The translations under genes were made by a program, and so were the position numbers. From positions 1,736,001-1,800,000 of the forward strand of contig OY782827.1 in assembly GCA_963678395.1 (NCBI GenBank): DNA of 64,000 nucleotides, written 5' to 3'. The notes under the pieces were generated by a model. That model was not told the DNA's origin. It did no database searches and was given only the letters and a program-made list of their open reading frames with translations. The stretch is from JAAYAE01 sp963678395 (lineage in GTDB: Bacteria > Bacillota > Negativicutes > Acidaminococcales > Acidaminococcaceae). This document shows, one piece after another, positions 45,423-53,241 of the stretch (positions within the stretch are counted from its first letter, which is position 1; each line of letters begins with the position of its first letter).

Positions 45423-46625
45423 TTATTTCACCCCTATATAAATATTAGTACTAATAAAAACTTCATAATTCCAATTCTTTTTCAAGTTTATATCATCTAA
45501 TTCTTTTGTGCACTCAATCGGATAATTAAAATATAATGTTTTATGTCCTGATTTTTGTTTTAAAATTTTTGCGATGACTTCCAACGCGGGATGCTTATGA
45601 ACGCATCCGTCTGTAGAAAACAAATACTTCTCAGAATTTATTTTGTCTATCCATTGAAAATTGTTTTTTAAGCTTCCATGATGTGACACTTTAATTACAT
45701 CAAAATCAAGACTATTTCCTAGGGCATTATATGTTTTTAGCTCAGATAAAATTACATCTTCATGAGCATCTCCCAAAAACAGAAGTTTTCTTTCCCCATA
45801 TTCTAGGATGAAAGCGATAGAGGTACCATTACTAACTGCCTTATCTACTTCATCTTGTTTGAAATCATGTTCCAAAAAAATATGCTATCTTTTTACAACT
45901 AGCAGCTATATTCTCTGTTTTCAATCCATCTTCTAATAGTGATTTTACATATCCTTCATAAACATCATCGAAAATTTTACCTGTTCCATTTTCAAAAGAG
46001 GGATTAACTGCAAATAAAAATCTGTTCCATTTTTCTAATATTGCTTCCAATTTTCTATTATTCGGTGACAGCATAAACATTTTTATATTTTTCAAGTATA
46101 TTTCTTGCTTTATATCTAAATTTACTGCACGATTTTCAAATGATGTATTCCACCTACTTTCATAACCATATTTATACAAAAGCCCCGCGAGCGTATTTTC
46201 TTGCTTTATACTAACTGTTCTGAATTCAAGCCGCTTTTCCTTACTCTTTTAGATTGGCAAAGTCTGATTTCGTTTAATTTTCGTTGCTCACATTTACATA
46301 TCTCTTCTATCTTACCTTCTTGAATGTCTAGATTTTTATATGCGTTATACCAAATTTCTTTTACTTCAACAATATTTGGTGAATCAGCCGCTCCATTTTC
46401 CTTGAAAAATTCTATGGCACCTTCTATATGATCAGCATCAATATGTGTTATTACTAATATGTCAACACATTGTCCTCTTGATTTTATTTGCAATAATTTT
46501 GTGCGAAGAGAGTCTCTATATGTATCAGCGTATCCCATGTCAATCAAAATATTTACACCATTATCAAAATTTAACAAAAAAGAGTCACCTTGTTTAGCCG
46601 GCAGCATTTCAATATCCACTTTCAT
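45423..46625 (-). pseudogene. ComEC/Rec2-type metallo-beta-lactamase-fold protein, island gene 1, frameshifted
   Basis: About 400 residues if restored. ATG 46625 has GGAGGATT upstream. The first frame holds GDSFLLNFDNGVNILIDMG and the metal motif THIDADHIEG (HxDxDH, as in ComEC-type enzymes); the second frame has GYESRWNTSFENRAVN; the third has LLFLGDAHEDV and IKVSHHGSLKNN. Breaks are at an A4 run near 46252 and a T7 run near 45875-45881, each fixed by one base. It is cytoplasmic and soluble (no membrane helices), so it is not a competence channel. First gene of the island operon. Confidence 0.8.
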
Positions 46626-46900
46626 AATCCTCCATATATTCAAATTTTGAATTGTATATTTTAAAACAAAGCATACTCCACTAAATATATACAAGACCAA
46701 ACCACCGTGTATTCTATATGTATAATAAATTGTAACAAGACATATATCCGTGTGTTTTATTATCTTCACTTTTCCTGAAAATTTCTCTTTTAAATTTCTA
46801 AAACATATGGCAGTAGCTACAATAAACTTACGCTAATTATATATTTGAATAGTACATCTTTATTTATAATTTAGCAATAATATTTAAAATTAAAAAGTTG

Positions 46901-46934
46901 CCCCTAAATTTCGCGTTTAAGCTATTTTTAGGGG
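46901..46934 (-). terminator. Hairpin downstream of small coiled-coil gene
   Basis: Stem CCCCTAAA / TTTAGGGG with an 18-base loop, followed on the minus strand by CAACTTTTTAATTTT. Confidence 0.55.
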
Positions 46935-46963
46935 TGGTTCTTTATGTTGATACCTATATTTTT

Positions 46964-47158
46964 TTAGCCTTTCAACTTACTTACAGTTAAAAGTATAGTA
47001 GTAATGATAAAGATGTTCCTTTCAATCTTTAATTGACTTATTTTCTTGTTTGTTGCTTTCTTGTATGTCTCGAAGGATTCCTTGACCTTCTGCAATAAGT
47101 CTTGCACTTGCAGCAACTCTTGCTTGGTCAGCTCCGAGTCTTTCTGTAACGTTACCAA
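46964..47158 (-). CDS. Small coiled-coil protein with C-terminal membrane helix
   Basis: 64 residues: a charged coiled-coil (LTKQELLQVQDLLQKVKESF) followed by a hydrophobic segment (NIFIITTILLTVSKL). This layout resembles small phage XhlA/holin-associated proteins, but the resemblance is only architectural. It lies inside the island, between the MBL gene and the right repeat, possibly left from the integrating element. Confidence 0.5.
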   Translation of the reverse strand: MVTLQKDSELTKQELLQVQDLLQKVKESFETYKKATNKKISQLKIERNIFIITTILLTVSKLKG

Positions 47159-47203
47159 TTTCAGTTGCTCGCGTTCACTCTTTATTCTATCATTCCAAAT
47201 AAG

Positions 47204-47312
47204 CTTTTGAGCAAAAAAACAGCCCCTTCTGAAAAGCTTCAGAAGGGGGCACTGGTTGTGTTGGTGCGGGTGACAGGAGTTGAACCTGCACGTCGTGAAA
47301 CGCTAGATCCTA
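47204..47312. repeat. Right flanking direct repeat of the island (3' half of functional tRNA-Leu plus terminator)
   Basis: Matches 39788-39894. It covers the intact tRNA-Leu from the anticodon region to the CCA end and the following terminator hairpin (CCCCTTCTGAAGCTTTTCAGAAGGGG on the minus strand). Confidence 0.9.
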
Positions 47313-47346
47313 AGTCTAGTGCGTCTGCCAGTTCCGCCACACCCGC
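47262..47346 (-). tRNA. tRNA-Leu (anticodon TAG)
   Basis: Acceptor GCGGGTG / CACCCGC, anticodon stem-loop CTAGA-CTTAGGA-TCTAG (anticodon TAG), long variable arm as in leucine tRNAs, GTTCAACTC T-loop and encoded CCA. Target site of the adjacent island. Confidence 0.95.
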
Positions 47347-47372
47347 AAGGATATTAATTTAAAGAAAAAATT

Positions 47373-47449
47373 TGGTGATCCACCCGAGGCTCGAACTCGG
47401 GACACCCTGATTAAAAGTCAGGTGCTCTACCAACTGAGCTAGTGAATCA
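47373..47449 (-). tRNA. tRNA-Lys (anticodon TTT)
   Basis: Cloverleaf with acceptor TGATTCA / TGGATCA, AGCTCAGTTGGTAGAGC D-arm, anticodon loop CTTTTAA (TTT), GTTCGAGCC T-loop and encoded CCA. Confidence 0.95.
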
Positions 47450-47450
47450 T

Positions 47451-47526
47451 TGGCTGGGGCGGCTGGATTCGAACCAACGCATGCGGGAGTCAAAGTCCCG
47501 TGCCTTACCGGCTTGGCTACGCCCCA
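47451..47526 (-). tRNA. tRNA-Gln (anticodon TTG)
   Basis: TGGGGCG 5' acceptor, AGCCAAGCCGGTAAGGC D-arm, anticodon loop CTTTGAC (TTG), GGTTCGAATCC T-arm, encoded CCA. It lies 1 base from tRNA-Lys. Confidence 0.95.
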
Positions 47527-47555
47527 AGAAAAGAATGTTAAAACTTATGAAATTA

Positions 47556-47632
47556 TGGGGTGACTGAAGGGGATCGAACCCTCGAGTAACGGAGCCACAA
47601 TCCGCCGTGTTAACCGCTTCACCACAGCCACC
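47556..47632 (-). tRNA. tRNA-His (anticodon GTG)
   Basis: GGTGGCTG 5' end with the extra G-1 of histidine tRNAs, anticodon loop TTGTGGC (GTG), GGTTCGATCC T-arm, encoded CCA. Confidence 0.95.
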
Positions 47633-47734
47633 ATGTTACCAAACAAAATAGATTGGCGACGTGAAATATTGTAACATGAGAGCAATTATGTGTCAACCGT
47701 TTTTGTAACTTTTTTTACCAAAACAGCAACAATT

Positions 47735-48115
47735 TTATTTACAGGTAGCAATAATTTCAATTTCTATTTTTACGCCTTTAGGAAGTGCTGCCACTTGCAC
47801 ACAAGAACGTGCAGGTGAAGCTTTTTGAAAATAAGTATCGTATACGCTGTTTACAGCAGCAAAATCAGCTAAATCTGTAAGGAATACTGTGGTTTTAACC
47901 ACGCTGTCATAGCCTAGACCTTTGGCCAATAAAATTTCGCCAATATTGTCTAAGACCAAATGTGTTTGTTCCTCTATCGTGCCTTGTAGTACTTCCCCAG
48001 TTGCTGCAACCAAAGGAATTTGTCCTGATGCAAATAAGAAACCCTGAGCCTCAATAGCTTGAGAATACGGCCCTATAGCCTGAGGTGCCTTTGTGGTTTT
48101 AATTTCTGTTTTCAT
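47735..48115 (-). CDS. ridA: RidA family 2-iminobutanoate/2-iminopropanoate deaminase
   Basis: 126 residues, full length. Family motifs PQAIGPYSQAI, FASGQIPL, and the C-terminal SPARSCVQVAALPKGVKIEIE with the substrate-binding arginine. It hydrolyses reactive imines released by PLP or Fe-S dehydratases. Its place 59 bp downstream of L-serine dehydratase fits well: the dehydratase forms 2-aminoacrylate/iminopropanoate, which RidA clears to pyruvate. Confidence 0.93.
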   Translation of the reverse strand: MKTEIKTTKAPQAIGPYSQAIEAQGFLFASGQIPLVAATGEVLQGTIEEQTHLVLDNIGEILLAKGLGYDSVVKTTVFLTDLADFAAVNSVYDTYFQKASPARSCVQVAALPKGVKIEIEIIATCK

Positions 48116-48173
48116 GTTATTGCCTCCTCTAGATAGTTCATAAAATTTATTGTAAATTTGCTAAAAGCAAAAA

Positions 48174-49070
48174 TTATTTACTGAAATATTTCTTTGCCCA
48201 AGCTAACGCTGTTGGTGTGTTGGCCAGACCGCCTTCTGCCGTTTCTCTGAAAGCGCAGGGCATCTTTCCCCCCACTTCTTTCATCGCATCGATTGCCTCG
48301 TCAGCCGGTATAAAGCTTTTAATGCCTGCGAAAGACATTTCTGCTGCCAAAAGTGCTTGCATAGCACTTCCACCATTGCGTTTGATGCACGGTACTTCAA
48401 CCAAGCCTGCTACAGGGTCACAAACAAGCCCTAGCATGTTTTTTATAACAATAGCAACTGCATGTCCAACTTGCTCCGCAGAGCCACCTAAAAGGCTTAC
48501 AGCTGCGCCTGCTGCCATAGCTCCTGCACTGCCACATTCTGCCTGGCAACCGCCCATTGCTCCTGATAAAGAAAATCGACTAGCTATTACCATGCCAATA
48601 TTACCGGCAACTATCAGTCCCTTTTGTAAATCTATATTACTTAGATTACGATGTTTTTTAAGGGCAAAAAGTACCCCAGGTAAAACGCCACTGGCGCCTG
48701 CTGTTGGTGCCGCCACTATTCTTCCCATAGCCGCATTTGCTTCAGCAACTGCTAAAGCAAATACCAAGGCATCTTGAGCTACCGGTCCTAAAAGGCTCTT
48801 ATAGCCTGGCTTCGCCATAGTTTCCGCCAAGGTTTTAGCACTGCCACCCGTTAATCCGCTGCGAGATTTAACTCCTGTTAAGCCAAAGTCTATTGACTCT
48901 TGCATTACTTGGAGCATTTCTTGCATTTTTGCTTCGAGGGCAATGGGCGCTGTATCCATGTCCTTAGCATTATCCTCCAGCATTACTTCATAAAGTGCCC
49001 TATGCTCTTTTTCTGCCAAATCTATATATTTTTCTAAAGATAATTTATTATTTGCCATTGCTAACCTCAC
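48174..49070 (-). CDS. sdaAA: L-serine dehydratase, iron-sulfur-dependent, alpha subunit
   Basis: 298 residues. Contains GLTGGSAKTLAETM, AAPTAGASGVLPGVL (substrate loop), SGAMGGCQAECGSAGAMAAG and LVCDPVAGLVEVPC, with the cysteines for the [4Fe-4S] cluster. It deaminates L-serine to pyruvate. It overlaps the beta subunit gene by 4 bases (ATGA). Confidence 0.94.
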   Translation of the reverse strand: MRLAMANNKLSLEKYIDLAEKEHRALYEVMLEDNAKDMDTAPIALEAKMQEMLQVMQESIDFGLTGVKSRSGLTGGSAKTLAETMAKPGYKSLLGPVAQDALVFALAVAEANAAMGRIVAAPTAGASGVLPGVLFALKKHRNLSNIDLQKGLIVAGNIGMVIASRFSLSGAMGGCQAECGSAGAMAAGAAVSLLGGSAEQVGHAVAIVIKNMLGLVCDPVAGLVEVPCIKRNGGSAMQALLAAEMSFAGIKSFIPADEAIDAMKEVGGKMPCAFRETAEGGLANTPTALAWAKKYFSK

Positions 49071-49732
49071 AAAACCTTATTTATAAATCGTACGGATTCA
49101 ACGTTTTTGATTTCTCTAAGTGCCTTAAGTGCTTCTTCCGGTACCATTTGGTCACATTCAATAATCATTGTAGCCGTGCCGCCTTTATTTGTGCGAAATA
49201 CCCGCATACCGGCGATATTAACTTTATACTCCGACAATTTACCGCTAACTAAGGCTATAACTCCCGGCCGATCTTGATGAACAATTAAAACTCCTGGTAA
49301 TTTACCATTTAGTTCCACAGGAAAATCATCAATTTCGGTAACACATACCTGACCGCCACCTATTGAAGAACCGGTGACAACACAAGTTTTGCCCGTAACT
49401 CCTTCTAAATGGAAACGCACAGTATTGGGATGAGTTAATTCCCCTAAATTGATTGTAGAAAATTTGTACTGCAGTCCTTTTTGCTCCGCATAGATATCTG
49501 CTTCAGGAATTCTTGCATCATCAGGCATCCAGCCCATCAGTCCAGCCAATAAGGCCATATCCGTGCCATGTCCACGATAAGTCTGAGCAAAGGAACCATG
49601 CAACGCAATGTCTGCTTTAATGGGGCTTTCTCCCAAAATTGAGACAGCTAACAATCCTAGTCTTACAGCACCTGCTGTATGAGAACTAGACGGACCAATC
49701 ATCACCGGCCCTATAACATCTAATAAATTCAT
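49067..49732 (-). CDS. sdaAB: L-serine dehydratase, iron-sulfur-dependent, beta subunit
   Basis: 221 residues from the ATG at 49732, preceded by AGAGGTGAG. The frame is open further upstream to 49855 but that includes the hutP end and a terminator. N-terminal MNLLDVIGPVMIGPSSSHTA is the conserved start; the C-terminal part is an ACT domain (GVIALVSGKLSEYKVNIAGM), likely for serine sensing. Translated just behind a terminator hairpin (49752-49798). Confidence 0.93.
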   Translation of the reverse strand: MNLLDVIGPVMIGPSSSHTAGAVRLGLLAVSILGESPIKADIALHGSFAQTYRGHGTDMALLAGLMGWMPDDARIPEADIYAEQKGLQYKFSTINLGELTHPNTVRFHLEGVTGKTCVVTGSSIGGGQVCVTEIDDFPVELNGKLPGVLIVHQDRPGVIALVSGKLSEYKVNIAGMRVFRTNKGGTATMIIECDQMVPEEALKALREIKNVESVRFINKVL

Positions 49733-49751
49733 ACTCTCACCTCTTATTATC

Positions 49752-49798
49752 AAAAATGCCCGCACAACATTATCATGGCTGACAATATTGTACAGGCA
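49752..49798 (-). terminator. Terminator/antiterminator hairpin between hutP-like gene and sdaAB
   Basis: Long stem TGCCTGTACAATATTGTC / GATAATGTTGTGCGGGCA (some G-U pairs) with loop AGCCAT, followed on the minus strand by TTTTTGAT. It lies inside the operon between the HutP-family gene and sdaAB, the position expected for a HutP-controlled site. No obvious NAG triplet cluster is visible. Confidence 0.8.
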
Positions 49799-49808
49799 TA
49801 TATTTGCA

Positions 49809-50234
49809 TTAAATTCCAGGAAGCGAACGATGTGCAAGTCCCACGCACAATTCATTCAAATTCAGAACACCAACACCCATAAAAACGGCTACGCAAATAT
49901 GCTCACCATTACGAGCAATGCCTATTTTCCCACCTACATTAAAACCCATGGCTTTTAGTTTAATTTGCTCCAAGGCTTCTTGGGCAGCACCGGCAACTGC
50001 ACCGGCTTCTAAATGAGTATCTGCCACTAGGTTTTGTCTTTCAGCCGCTACAACGGCTCGTTCCACAATTTTAACTATGGACTGGATAAAATCGCCGCCA
50101 AAATCTACTGCCGTAGAATGAATATCCTTGGCCGCCAAGGCTTCTTTGACTCGTTGTTCTTCTTCACGGCTTTCAGTAATGGCAATTTTTAATGCGGCTC
50201 TACCAACTTCCAAACTACTATGTTTCTTCTCCAT
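49809..50234 (-). CDS. HutP-family antiterminator-like protein
   Basis: 141 residues, close to the Bacillus HutP length (148-151). Shows the family pattern: GRAALKIAITESREEEQRVK, QSIVKIVERAVVAAERQNL and a C-terminal GKIGIARNGEHICVAVFMGVG. Known HutP is a hexameric RNA-binding protein activated by L-histidine and Mg2+ that prevents terminator formation in hut mRNA. Here it precedes a terminator and the serine dehydratase genes instead of hut genes, so the effector may differ (for example L-serine; inference). Confidence 0.85.
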   Translation of the reverse strand: MEKKHSSLEVGRAALKIAITESREEEQRVKEALAAKDIHSTAVDFGGDFIQSIVKIVERAVVAAERQNLVADTHLEAGAVAGAAQEALEQIKLKAMGFNVGGKIGIARNGEHICVAVFMGVGVLNLNELCVGLAHRSLPGI

Positions 50235-50235
50235 A

Positions 50236-51725
50236 TTAATCTTCCTCTTCTAATTTAGGCTTCTTAATCGGTGTAGGATCTAATACATAAACTAACAAGA
50301 AAGTAAGCACACAGATAAACCATTCAAAATAAATAACATCGCGGAAAACATGCAATGCCGGCACATAAGCCCAAGCTACAATACCAACAAGTCCAACCAA
50401 AACGGTGTATAAAAAGCGGCATTTTTTTTGCATAAACCAGGGGCAAATATCGTAAACAAAAATACAATTGTAAGCGGTGCTGTCATAGACAAACCAGCCA
50501 ACATGGTTTTTAAAATTCCTACTGCATTAAAAGCCAGCCACAAGGTTAGTATCCCACAACAAAAAATTGTTATACGATTAACTCGCACAAACTTTTCATC
50601 AGTAACACCGGGGTTTAAAAACCTCTTATAAATATCTTGTGCAAACAAAGTTCCTGCAGATAACAATATGGTACAGGCCGTAGAAACATCAGCAGCCCAC
50701 ATAGCAGCCAAAGTTGCACCTGATGCCCATGGATTAAGGCTCATAACTACTTTAGGTAATGCCATGGTTGCTGAAATATCAGGGAAAGACACTCTAGCAA
50801 CAATACCCAAAAGGGCACACAAAAACCCTATAGGGAAAATCAAAGCGGCCCCCCAAAGGAAACCACGCTTAGCTGTTTTAGCATCTTTAGCCCCACAAGC
50901 AATCTGAACAGGTCCCTGGGCTGTAATAGCCTGGGTAATCATAACTACAAAAAAAGCAAGAATAGCCGACAAGGACATGCCCGCTACCGGGCTCAACATA
51001 TTCTGTGCTTGAGGAAGCGCTGCCTGCAAGGCATCTAGTCCGCCGACATTGCTAACTGAAGTATAGGCAGAATACAAGACACCTACATAGATTAAACATA
51101 CGCTGACGATATTAGATAATCCTGAGGACCATAGGCCTCCAATCAAAGTAATACCAATAAATACTACTGCACTAGTAAGCATTCCACCTTTAAAAGAAAA
51201 CACATCCGGCAGCAAGGCTGATAAAATAGCGCCACCTGCTAAATACTGCAACGATGTAATAACTAACATAATAATAACCAAACCTAAGGCACTAATTAAA
51301 CGACCTTTTGTATCATAATAGCGTTCAAATAGTTCAGGAATAGTAGTCGCTTTGAGTGCCCTATATTTGCCTGCAGCTACAAGAGCCATAACCACTGCGC
51401 CAGCTGACCATGCAGCATTGTACCACCCTGCAGCCATGCCGATATTATAAACTTTTTCAGCTACGCCTACAGTAGACGCCGCGCCTACGGCCAAACCTGT
51501 AATGTTAACTGCTATGAGAGTCGCCGACAATTTGCGTCCTGCAAATAAATATTCTGCCGAACCTTTATCCGCTCTCCCTTTCACCCAAAAACTAATACCA
51601 AACAATAAAACAATGTACGTACAAACAATAAATAACTGAATAGACACCCTCCACACTACCCTTCTACTAAAATTAATTATAAAACAATTCTTCCATGCTA
51701 CCTTCCTACAATAAGGCCTACACAA
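50236..51725 (-). pseudogene. Sodium/solute symporter (SSS family), frameshifted near the C-terminus
   Basis: About 12 helices. The main frame (to 50376) contains KGSAEYLFAGRKL, NITGLAVGAASTVGVAE, GLWSSGLSNIVSVCLIYVG and a sodium-site-like SMTAPLTIVFLFTIFAP. The normal last two helices (VLVGLVGIVAWAYVP, WFICVLTFLLVYVLDPTP) follow in another frame to 50236, after an indel near 50400-50420 that includes an A8 run. A complete protein would be about 490 residues. The start is uncertain; SIQLFIVCTYIV begins the first helix. In the operon with hutP and serine dehydratase, serine or another amino acid is a possible substrate. Confidence 0.75.
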
Positions 51726-51783
51726 TAATTACTCCCTCATTATAGCAATAAACTACTAGAAAAAAAAGAAGATTATTCTGTAT

Positions 51784-51803
51784 ACTTGCTATTTATAGCA
51801 AGT
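51784..51803 (+). promoter_or_regulatory. Palindrome upstream of corA (operator-like)
   Basis: 9-bp perfect arms ACTTGCTAT / ATAGCAAGT with a 2-base centre, 150 bp before corA and between two divergent genes. Binding factor is unknown. No Mg2+ riboswitch is recognisable in 51726-51950. Confidence 0.45.
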
Positions 51804-51950
51804 TTACGTTAAAATAGTCGTGGTAATGATGTTTTTGCACTTTTTATTGCATGATTTCCAAAAAACAAATGCTATTCCTTATTAACCAACGTTAGCAATG
51901 ATAAACTGCGAAAAATAATTATACTTTTCCCTAGGAAGGAGGACACCCCC

Positions 51951-52901
51951 ATGTACAGAATTTTTAAAAGTACTACAACCGGTATTGATGAATTCGAACT
52001 AGATAAATCCGAAAAGGGCACCTGGATTGATATTGTTAGCCCAACCTCCGAAGAACTAAAAGAAATAGCTGCCAAAACCGGCATACAAATGGATTTTCTC
52101 TCAGCCGCTTTGGATGATGAAGAAAAATCACGTATTGAAATTGAAGACGACCATATGCTGGTTTTGATAGATATTCCTTTACTGCGCAGTAATAATGACT
52201 ACGACACAATACCTTTGGGTATTATTATCACCGCTAATTATGTTGTTACGGTTTGTTTGGAAGTTAATGCTGTTTTAGCTGACTTTTCTGCACCTAACTA
52301 CAAGCTTTTCAGCACGTACAAAAAAACGCGTTTTTTGTTCCAGATACTCTATAAATCCGCGACCCTATATCTTAAATACATCCGCAATATTAATCGTCGT
52401 ACAGACGAATTAGAGCAACATCTGCGTAAGTCTATGGAGAACGCTGAGCTTTTCAATTTACTAGATGTGCAAAAATCTTTAACATTCTTTTCCGCGTCTT
52501 TGCGCAGTAATTATATTGTGACAGAAAAACTTTTACGTCTGCGTTCTACTAGTCAAATGAAGCCTTTGCTTAAAATTTATGAAGAAGACGAAGATTTGTT
52601 GGAAGATGTTATCATTGAATATAAACAGGCTATTGAAATGGTTGAAATGTACAGCCACATTTTAAATAGTATGATGGAAGTGTTTGCTTCAATCATTAAT
52701 AATAATATGAACTTGGTCATGAAATTTTTGGCCGGTGTAACAATTCTTTTGGCTATTCCCACCGTGCTTTCAGGCCTTTGGGGCATGAACGTGCCAGTAC
52801 CTTTTAGTAATGATCCTAATGCCTTTTATATGGTTAGTCTCATTGCCATGACTATTGCCGGCGGCTTTGCCTATTTTTTATGGAAGAAAAATATGTTTTA
52901 A
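51951..52901 (+). CDS. corA: CorA-family magnesium/cobalt transporter
   Basis: 316 residues. The large cytoplasmic N-terminal domain is followed by two C-terminal helices; the signature GMN is present (LWGMNVPVP, about 285) between them. AGGAAGGAGG precedes the ATG. CorA pentamers import Mg2+ and often Co2+, which is relevant to a cobalamin-using organism. A small gene follows 18 bp downstream. Confidence 0.92.
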   Translation: MYRIFKSTTTGIDEFELDKSEKGTWIDIVSPTSEELKEIAAKTGIQMDFLSAALDDEEKSRIEIEDDHMLVLIDIPLLRSNNDYDTIPLGIIITANYVVTVCLEVNAVLADFSAPNYKLFSTYKKTRFLFQILYKSATLYLKYIRNINRRTDELEQHLRKSMENAELFNLLDVQKSLTFFSASLRSNYIVTEKLLRLRSTSQMKPLLKIYEEDEDLLEDVIIEYKQAIEMVEMYSHILNSMMEVFASIINNNMNLVMKFLAGVTILLAIPTVLSGLWGMNVPVPFSNDPNAFYMVSLIAMTIAGGFAYFLWKKNMF

Positions 52902-52919
52902 CGAAATAAGGAGTCAACT

Positions 52920-53150
52920 ATGTCAGTAATTATGACCGAGCAGTTAAAAGCCGGTATTATTCTAGGTGATAACGAAAATGGTGAATATATTTATATGCCA
53001 GGTAGCGAGATAGGCGCAGAAGAGCCTATGTGCATCTTTGAAAAAGGTAAACAAAAAGAGGATTTGCATTTAGAAGATGCAGTCGCACTTGCTAAACGCC
53101 TTAACCTCACGCCAGTTAAACATCCTAAGTACGGAAAAAGAGCATATTAA
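52920..53150 (+). CDS. Small conserved-looking protein of unknown function
   Basis: 76 residues, acidic N-terminal half (ILGDNENGEYIYMPGSEIGA) and a basic end (KHPKYGKRAY). Good ribosome binding site (AAGGAG) 18 bp after corA, so cotranscribed. No motif, signal peptide or membrane segment seen. Confidence 0.65.
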   Translation: MSVIMTEQLKAGIILGDNENGEYIYMPGSEIGAEEPMCIFEKGKQKEDLHLEDAVALAKRLNLTPVKHPKYGKRAY

Positions 53151-53156
53151 ATATCT

Positions 53157-53194
53157 AAAGCAGATTGCCCCTTATTGTGAGGCACTCTGCTTTT
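53157..53194 (+). terminator. Terminator after the corA operon
   Basis: Stem AAAGCAGA-TTGCC / GGCAC-TCTGCTTTT with internal mismatch, followed by ATTTTA on the plus strand. Confidence 0.8.
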
Positions 53195-53241
53195 ATTTTA
53201 CATCCATTAACATTTATATAGCTATGCAATAATTTAAGGTT

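Noticed and set aside
51726..51950. Magnesium riboswitch (M-box or ykkC-like) before corA
   Set aside because: No conserved M-box landmarks were found; only a 20-bp palindrome and a good ribosome binding site are visible.
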